From Deltaproteobacteria bacterium (GTDB taxonomy: Bacteria > Myxococcota_A > UBA9160 > SMWR01): DNA of 11,357 bases. The stretch's first letter is position 1; each line of letters starts with the position of its first letter. The notes below the pieces were generated by a model. It saw only the letters and a list, made by a program, of their open reading frames with translations, had not been told where the DNA came from and searched no databases. The stretch is from positions 1-11,357 of the forward strand of contig JAFDAW010000066.1 in the NCBI GenBank assembly GCA_019313605.1. Direction: 5' to 3'. The translations under genes and the position numbers were made by a program. Positions 7,658 to 11,357 of the stretch are shown piece by piece.

Positions 7658-8083
7658 CTACCTCTGGTTGAAGAAAGAATGTATGACGGCTACGACGATC
7701 GCGGTCGTCCAGCCGAACATGATGCATCCGTTTGCGGCCTCGAAGGCAGCCAGTAGTCGCCAGCTCTCCGCCAGCGTGATATCGCCGTAACCGAGTGTCG
7801 TGAAGGTGACCATCGAGAAGTAGAGCGCCTCCTCGAAGCCTTGAATCGCATCTACCACCACGTAGGTGGCCGCCCAGGCCGATGCGTGGAGGAGAGTGGC
7901 GAAGAACATCATCAGTACCAGCGCCGCGACCGCGGTTGTCCGCATCCAGCGACGATTCATGCGCTCGAGTCGGCCGTCTCCAAACGCCGATACCGCAATC
8001 AGCGTGAACACGGAGTGGATGATCACTGTAAACATCAACAGGGCGGAGCCGATCGCGATCTGCAGTAACACGGAACCCCCCAC
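7658..8083 (-). CDS. Small potassium-type ion channel (Ion_trans_2 fold)
   Basis: A 141-residue inner-membrane protein with the potassium selectivity filter TLGYGD at residues 96-101, inside TFTTLGYGDIT. Hydrophobic segments lie at about 5-30 and 50-75 (before the pore) and 110-135 (after the pore helix), so it would be a minimal tetrameric channel with one extra N-terminal helix and no ligand-binding domain. The start is uncertain: GTG at 8083 gives the longest form but lacks a clear Shine-Dalgarno, while GTG at 8071 is preceded by GGGGGG four bases away and loses only four residues. It begins 27 bases after the adaptor gene stop, so it is probably co-transcribed with it. A larger frame over the same bases (7590-8093, minus) is a shadow, since only this frame shows the filter motif. 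Confidence 0.87.
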   Translation of the reverse strand: MGGSVLLQIAIGSALLMFTVIIHSVFTLIAVSAFGDGRLERMNRRWMRTTAVAALVLMMFFATLLHASAWAATYVVVDAIQGFEEALYFSMVTFTTLGYGDITLAESWRLLAAFEAANGCIMFGWTTAIVVAVIHSFFNQR

Positions 8084-8110
8084 GCCCGGTCAAATGGTTC
8101 CCGGATCGAC

Positions 8111-9157
8111 CTAGTTCTCACCGCTGGCGATGGTGGCACCCGTCGCGGTGTCTTCGCTTGCATCGATGCGTACCGTGGCTCGCATGCCTTTGCGCAGTGG
8201 ATGGGCCGGATCCGGCTCGACGAGGGTGATGCGCACTGGGAAGCGTTGCGCCATCCGCACCCAGTCCACCGTCGGGTTCACGGTCGGGACTCCGTCTGGG
8301 CCTCGTTCTCCTTCGTTGTCCTGTTGTTCAATCCCCCAACCGATGCCCTGCACCAAGCCTTCGAAGCGGATGTTCGGGTATGCGGGGAGAAAGACGCGCA
8401 CCGGCTGTGCGGTTCGAATGTTTCGCAGCTGCGTTTCCTTCATGTAGCCGACCACGCGCCACGAATCCGTGTTGACGATGGAGAGCATTGGGCTGCCGAT
8501 GGTCGCGTAGCTGCCGGGGCTCAGGGTGAGGTCGGTCACGTAGCCGTTCACCGGGGCGACCACGCGCGTGTAGCTGAGCTGCAGCTCGGCGTATTCGAGC
8601 TGCGCGAGTGTGGCTCGCACGTCGGCATTGTCTTCACCCGAGGCACCGAGCTGATGTTGGGCTTTGGTGAGCCGGGCTTGGGCATCTGCGAGGCCCGCGC
8701 GCGCGTCGTCCAATTGAGCTTGCGCTTTGTCGCGATCCTGGAACGGGAGCGCGCCGATTTTTGCGAGCGGCTCGATGCGTTTCCACTGGGTCTGTGCGAG
8801 GCGCAGGCTCGCCTTGGCTTCTTGCACTTGAGCTTCTGCGCTGACCACCTCGTCGGCGAGTGCGCTCACGTTCTGGCCGGTCTTCTCGAGATCCGCGTGG
8901 GCCTTGTCGACTGCGATCTGAAACGGGCGCGGATCAATCTCGAAGAGGAGATCGCCCGCGCGAACGATCTGATTGTCCGCGATCGGAAGGCTCACGATCG
9001 GCCCCGCCACCTGGGCGACGATTCCCACGACGTCGGCGTCCACGTAGGCGTCGTCGGTGCTCGGGTAGCGCTCGGCGTGGCGGTAGTAGAGCAGGGAAAG
9101 GAATCCCGCCACGGCGACCGTGAGAGCGATGATGCCGATGCGCGAAATGCTCTTCAC
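8111..9157 (-). CDS. Periplasmic adaptor of a tripartite efflux pump (HlyD family, MdtN/EmrA-like)
   Basis: Membrane fusion protein that links an inner-membrane pump to a TolC-type outer-membrane channel. The start chosen is the GTG at 9157: AGGAGG lies at 9162-9167 and the protein then begins with a short positive stretch and one membrane anchor (residues 7-24). The sequence STDDAYVDAD (33-42) and the following lipoyl half-domain are typical of the EmrA/MdtN/AaeA group. A long alpha-helical hairpin runs from about 80 to 192, the second lipoyl half contains VVAPVNGYVTDL near 199-210, and a beta-barrel region follows. At 348 residues it is close to E. coli MdtN (343). Longer frames upstream run through ytcA and are artefacts. 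The Shine-Dalgarno overlaps the ytcA stop, so translation is probably coupled. Substrates are unknown. Confidence 0.92.
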   Translation of the reverse strand: MKSISRIGIIALTVAVAGFLSLLYYRHAERYPSTDDAYVDADVVGIVAQVAGPIVSLPIADNQIVRAGDLLFEIDPRPFQIAVDKAHADLEKTGQNVSALADEVVSAEAQVQEAKASLRLAQTQWKRIEPLAKIGALPFQDRDKAQAQLDDARAGLADAQARLTKAQHQLGASGEDNADVRATLAQLEYAELQLSYTRVVAPVNGYVTDLTLSPGSYATIGSPMLSIVNTDSWRVVGYMKETQLRNIRTAQPVRVFLPAYPNIRFEGLVQGIGWGIEQQDNEGERGPDGVPTVNPTVDWVRMAQRFPVRITLVEPDPAHPLRKGMRATVRIDASEDTATGATIASGEN

Positions 9158-9165
9158 GAAACCTC

Positions 9166-9462
9166 CTAGAAGCCGCTGAAGAAAATCCACCAGTTCAACA
9201 GCGCCAGCATCACCGTGAGGCCACAGAAGAACAGGCCCGACTGGGCAAGCGGGCGTGAGCTGGGTCGGCGGCCCAACCACCAGACCAGAGCGTAGGCGAC
9301 TGCGAGGCCCACGACCGCTGAGACGAGCCAGCCGGGGAAGTAGACGCCTAAAATGTTCAGATTGGGCGTGCAGCCCGTAGCCGCTGCGGCGACCACACAA
9401 AGTGCACCGCCCCCCGCGTGCCGCGTAGCTCCAGGATCTGGCTGTTTCGATCCCGCCGACAA
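9166..9462 (-). CDS. ytcA: YtcA family small membrane lipoprotein
   Basis: A 98-residue protein with a lipoprotein-type signal ending AATGC (Cys31), then PNLNILGVYFPGW and two membrane helices at about 46-64 and 76-95. The GxYFPGW segment right after the lipobox, two helices and small size match the E. coli YtcA type as I remember it, and YtcA there is likewise encoded just upstream of the adaptor MdtN. Its role is not established; it probably assists the pump at the inner membrane. The start is TTG at 9462 with a GGAG 9 bases upstream on the minus strand; no ATG is available in frame. It is the first gene of the minus-strand cluster. The analogous small protein AaeX (DUF1656) is the main alternative family. 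Confidence 0.75.
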   Translation of the reverse strand: MSAGSKQPDPGATRHAGGGALCVVAAAATGCTPNLNILGVYFPGWLVSAVVGLAVAYALVWWLGRRPSSRPLAQSGLFFCGLTVMLALLNWWIFFSGF

Positions 9463-9498
9463 AATGGCGTTCTCCGCTCGGATGAGAGGCAGTTCCCT

Positions 9499-9544
9499 AT
9501 CTGTGACTGCTTAACATACCAATCTGTGGCTGCTAAACCTCCCA
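9499..9544. promoter_or_regulatory. 23-bp tandem direct repeat in divergent promoter region
   Basis: Units 9499-9521 and 9522-9544 are identical at 19 of 23 positions and share ATCTGTG, CTGCT, AAC and a terminal CCA. They lie in the 150-base region between the divergent ytcA (start 9462) and the outer-membrane channel gene (start 9613), which is less GC-rich than the genes. A spacing of 23 bases is about two helical turns, which suits a dimer bound twice on one DNA face. I infer an operator controlling both transcripts; no regulator gene is in the window and no good -35/-10 pair was found. Confidence 0.5.
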
Positions 9545-9612
9545 ATGATACCCGCTGGATCGCGCCCCCATGGCGCATTAAGCGGATCCGGTGCCGCCCG
9601 CTGAGAGGTGAT

Positions 9613-11103
9613 ATGCGCATCTCGCTCACCCGCCGATTTTGCGCGGTCCTCTGGTTTGCCGCTGTCTTGATCCCGGCCGCTGCGAGTGGCGATGACACGG
9701 AGCCGGGCCCCGCCGACGCGGCACCGGGCCTCCCAGATGTGAAGCCGGGTCTCGGCGAAGCGAGACTGGGTCTTACCGACGCCGTACGCCAGACCCTCGG
9801 CGCAAACCTCGACCTCGCCGCCCAGCGCAGCCGGCTGGCGGCGCAGGAAGAGGAAATCAGCGTGGTTCGCTCCAATCTGCTGCCGCAGATCGACCTCGGC
9901 GCCCGCGCCCAGGTGATCGAAAACGACCGCAGTGACGACGGTCGCGGATTCACCACTCAGGAGTCGGCCACCATCGGCGCCGAATTCACCCAGGTGCTCT
10001 ACGACGAGATGGATTGGGCCAACTACACGATCCAGAAGCACGTCTACGACGGGCAGCGGGCGCAGTTCGATGCATTCGAGCAAGGTGTGGTCCAGGATGC
10101 GGCGAACGCGTTTCTCGAGCTGGACCGTGCGCGGGCCCAACTCGACATCCAGCAGCGCAACCGCGAACTCACGGCTCGCAATCTCGAAACCTCGAGGACG
10201 CGAATTGCGGCGGGCTGGTCGAGCGAACGCGAAGTACTCCGCTGGGAGAGCCAACTCGCGACGAACGATACCGATGTGATCGATGCCCGCACGCAGGTAC
10301 TCGTGGGTCGCTTCGAACTGAACCGCGTGCGCAACCTGTCCGCTGAGACGGCGATCGCACAGCTCCCGGCTGGCATCGAAGAGTACGGCTTTGTCTACGC
10401 GCGTGAAGGCATCGCACAAGCGATTGCCACGCCCGAGAGTGACCGTAGGCTCCGGGATCTGCTCGCCGCGATCGGCCTCATGCGTTCGCCCGAGCTCGCA
10501 CAGATCGACGCGGCGATTGCCGCATCCGAGCGATTGCTCGCAGCGAACAAGCGCGCGTTCTGGGTCCCCTCGGTGAGTGCCTCAGCGGCAATCGATTATC
10601 TCGCGGCATCGAGCTCGACTAGCTCCAATTCCAACTTCAACGAGACCGAGTGGGGAGCGGCGGCCACGCTCACGTTCCCGCTGCTCGAGGGGGGCGCGAA
10701 ATTCGCGAGGTATCGCCAGACCGGAGAAGTGCTGACGGGATTGCGCGTTCAGCGTCGCGCTGCGGGCCAGAGCGTGGACCAAAGTATCCGCGCGGCATTC
10801 GCAGCTGCGAGTGGCGCGTACCACAATGTCGCCTCTGCGCGACGCCAGGAGGCCGCCGCCCAACGCAACTTCGAGCTGGTGGACGAAGCCTACGTGCTCG
10901 GCGTGGCGTCGATCCTGTCGCTGCTCGACGCTCAGGCCCAGCTGCTGAGCGCGAATCTGGCGGTCACGAATTCGATCTACGGTTTTCTCGAGGCCGTGAT
11001 CGATGCGGAGAAGCAGATGGCGCTCTATCCCTTCCTCGAATCCGAATCCGAGATGACGGAGTTGATCGACCGCCTCGAGCGCCAGGTACAGGCGAAGCCC
11101 TAG
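9613..11103 (+). CDS. TolC-family outer-membrane efflux channel (MdtP-like)
   Basis: Outer-membrane exit duct for the efflux system, expected as a trimer with a long periplasmic helical barrel. I chose the ATG at 9613, with GAGGTGAT immediately upstream, because a Sec signal follows (RR, hydrophobic core 9-20, PAAAS near 21-25; no lipobox). An in-frame start at 9418 would add 65 residues that run through the intergenic repeat and opposite ytcA. After a heptad-repeat segment (residues 31-58) the typical LTDAVRQTLGANLDL opens the first outer-membrane factor half; the second half ends with VASILSLLDAQAQLLSANLA, the usual C-terminal helix. At 496 residues it is a normal length (E. coli MdtP 488). 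It is divergent from ytcA and the adaptor, and is the natural partner of that adaptor. Confidence 0.92.
   Translation: MRISLTRRFCAVLWFAAVLIPAAASGDDTEPGPADAAPGLPDVKPGLGEARLGLTDAVRQTLGANLDLAAQRSRLAAQEEEISVVRSNLLPQIDLGARAQVIENDRSDDGRGFTTQESATIGAEFTQVLYDEMDWANYTIQKHVYDGQRAQFDAFEQGVVQDAANAFLELDRARAQLDIQQRNRELTARNLETSRTRIAAGWSSEREVLRWESQLATNDTDVIDARTQVLVGRFELNRVRNLSAETAIAQLPAGIEEYGFVYAREGIAQAIATPESDRRLRDLLAAIGLMRSPELAQIDAAIAASERLLAANKRAFWVPSVSASAAIDYLAASSSTSSNSNFNETEWGAAATLTFPLLEGGAKFARYRQTGEVLTGLRVQRRAAGQSVDQSIRAAFAAASGAYHNVASARRQEAAAQRNFELVDEAYVLGVASILSLLDAQAQLLSANLAVTNSIYGFLEAVIDAEKQMALYPFLESESEMTELIDRLERQVQAKP
9703..9786 (+). repeat. Four degenerate 21-bp (heptad) repeats within the outer-membrane channel gene
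   Basis: Four consecutive 21-base units encode PGPADAA, PGLPDVK, PGLGEAR and LGLTDAV (residues 31-58). The first three begin CCGGG and the last CTGGG. The final unit is the conserved start of the first outer-membrane factor helix, so the earlier ones look like diverged duplications of it placed between signal peptide and domain. Confidence 0.7.
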
Positions 11104-11139
11104 GGTCCGGATCTCAACGCACCTGCAAGCCGATCCGTC

Positions 11140-11357
11140 CTATGCCTGAGCTGCAGACCATTCACCGAGCCAGGCTTCAACGGCGAGCTGTCGCGTGATG
11201 ATCTGGCGGCGGGTGTCGAGCCGCTTGAAAAAGGCGGTGCGCTCGTGTTCCTCAACCCGGGGTGCATCTTCTGAGCGTTCTCTCAGCGATTCGATGCAAT
11301 CGATGACGGTGCGGCGCGCGTTCGCGAGTGCGGAGGTCGGTGGGGCCGTGCGATTGC
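11140..11357 (-). CDS. C-terminal part of an unidentified protein (partial; possibly inner-membrane pump)
   Basis: A minus-strand frame is open from the right edge (first complete codon at 11355) to a TAG at 11140-11142, giving 71 residues that end FFKRLDTRRQIITRQLAVEA plus WLGEWSAAQA. Codon use (GC at third positions, charged amphipathic helices) looks coding, and there is no start codon in the window, so only the tail is here. It converges on the outer-membrane channel gene with a 36-base gap. An MdtO/FUSC-type pump tail would complete the efflux system, but I see no signature residues in this stretch, so the product is best called unknown. Confidence 0.6.
   Translation of the reverse strand, partial: NRTAPPTSALANARRTVIDCIESLRERSEDAPRVEEHERTAFFKRLDTRRQIITRQLAVEAWLGEWSAAQA

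Noticed and set aside
7590..8093. 167-codon minus-strand frame overlapping the channel gene
   Set aside because: Same strand, other frame; Arg/His-rich translation, while the chosen frame has membrane helices and TLGYGD.
9418..9612. N-terminal extension of the outer-membrane channel protein from an upstream start
   Set aside because: It would place 65 residues before a standard Sec signal peptide and run through the intergenic repeat; GAGGTGAT at 9605-9612 supports the ATG at 9613.
9511..10419. 302-codon minus-strand frame opposite the outer-membrane channel gene
   Set aside because: Shadow; it would also overlap the divergent promoter region and start of the channel gene.
11108..11137. CGGATC/GATCCG pair after the outer-membrane channel gene as terminator
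   Set aside because: Only 6 bp of stem with an 18-base loop and no T-run; too weak to call.

Overview
The window looks like chromosomal DNA of a GC-rich Gram-negative bacterium. The basis is high GC at third codon positions, two lipoprotein-type signal peptides, a TolC-type outer-membrane channel with a periplasmic adaptor, and GTG/TTG starts preceded by Shine-Dalgarno motifs. A deltaproteobacterial-type lineage (Myxococcota or relatives) would fit, but this is an impression and no marker gene settles it. No rRNA, tRNA, CRISPR array or intact transposase was seen.

Left block (1-4484, + strand): a large hybrid sensor histidine kinase, cut by the left edge, has a helical sensor region, one membrane segment, HAMP, PAS, HisKA, HATPase and two receiver domains. 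A 375-base gap follows. It holds a near-perfect 23-bp inverted repeat, a possible dead reading-frame tail on the minus strand, and a sigma70-like promoter whose spacer is a palindrome. A class II Fic adenylyltransferase comes next, and a 17-codon hydrophobic reading frame overlaps its stop codon.

Middle block (4646-6378): a ClsC-like phospholipase D/cardiolipin synthase family protein with a lipoprotein-type signal. It converges on the minus-strand genes across a 134-base gap. That gap carries a perfect 29-bp inverted repeat and a 17-bp tandem duplication, which look like a mobile palindromic element or its remnant.

Right block (6379-11357): a minus-strand cluster reads, in transcription order, YtcA-like small membrane lipoprotein, MdtN/EmrA-like periplasmic adaptor, small TLGYGD potassium-type channel, and NhaP-like CPA1 cation/proton antiporter. 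Divergent from YtcA is a TolC/MdtP-like outer-membrane channel. The shared 150-base intergenic region carries a 23-bp direct repeat that could be a common operator. Adaptor, outer-membrane channel and YtcA match the parts of the E. coli ytcA-mdtN-mdtO-mdtP efflux locus, but no inner-membrane pump (MdtO/FUSC) is complete here. In this strand order its place after the adaptor is taken by the two ion-transport genes. A minus-strand reading frame enters from the right edge and ends just after the outer-membrane channel gene; it could be the tail of the missing pump, but 71 residues do not establish that.

Most of the coding content belongs to known families. The least explained parts are the palindromic elements, the gene order of the efflux/ion cluster, and a degenerate heptad repeat near the N-terminus of the outer-membrane channel.
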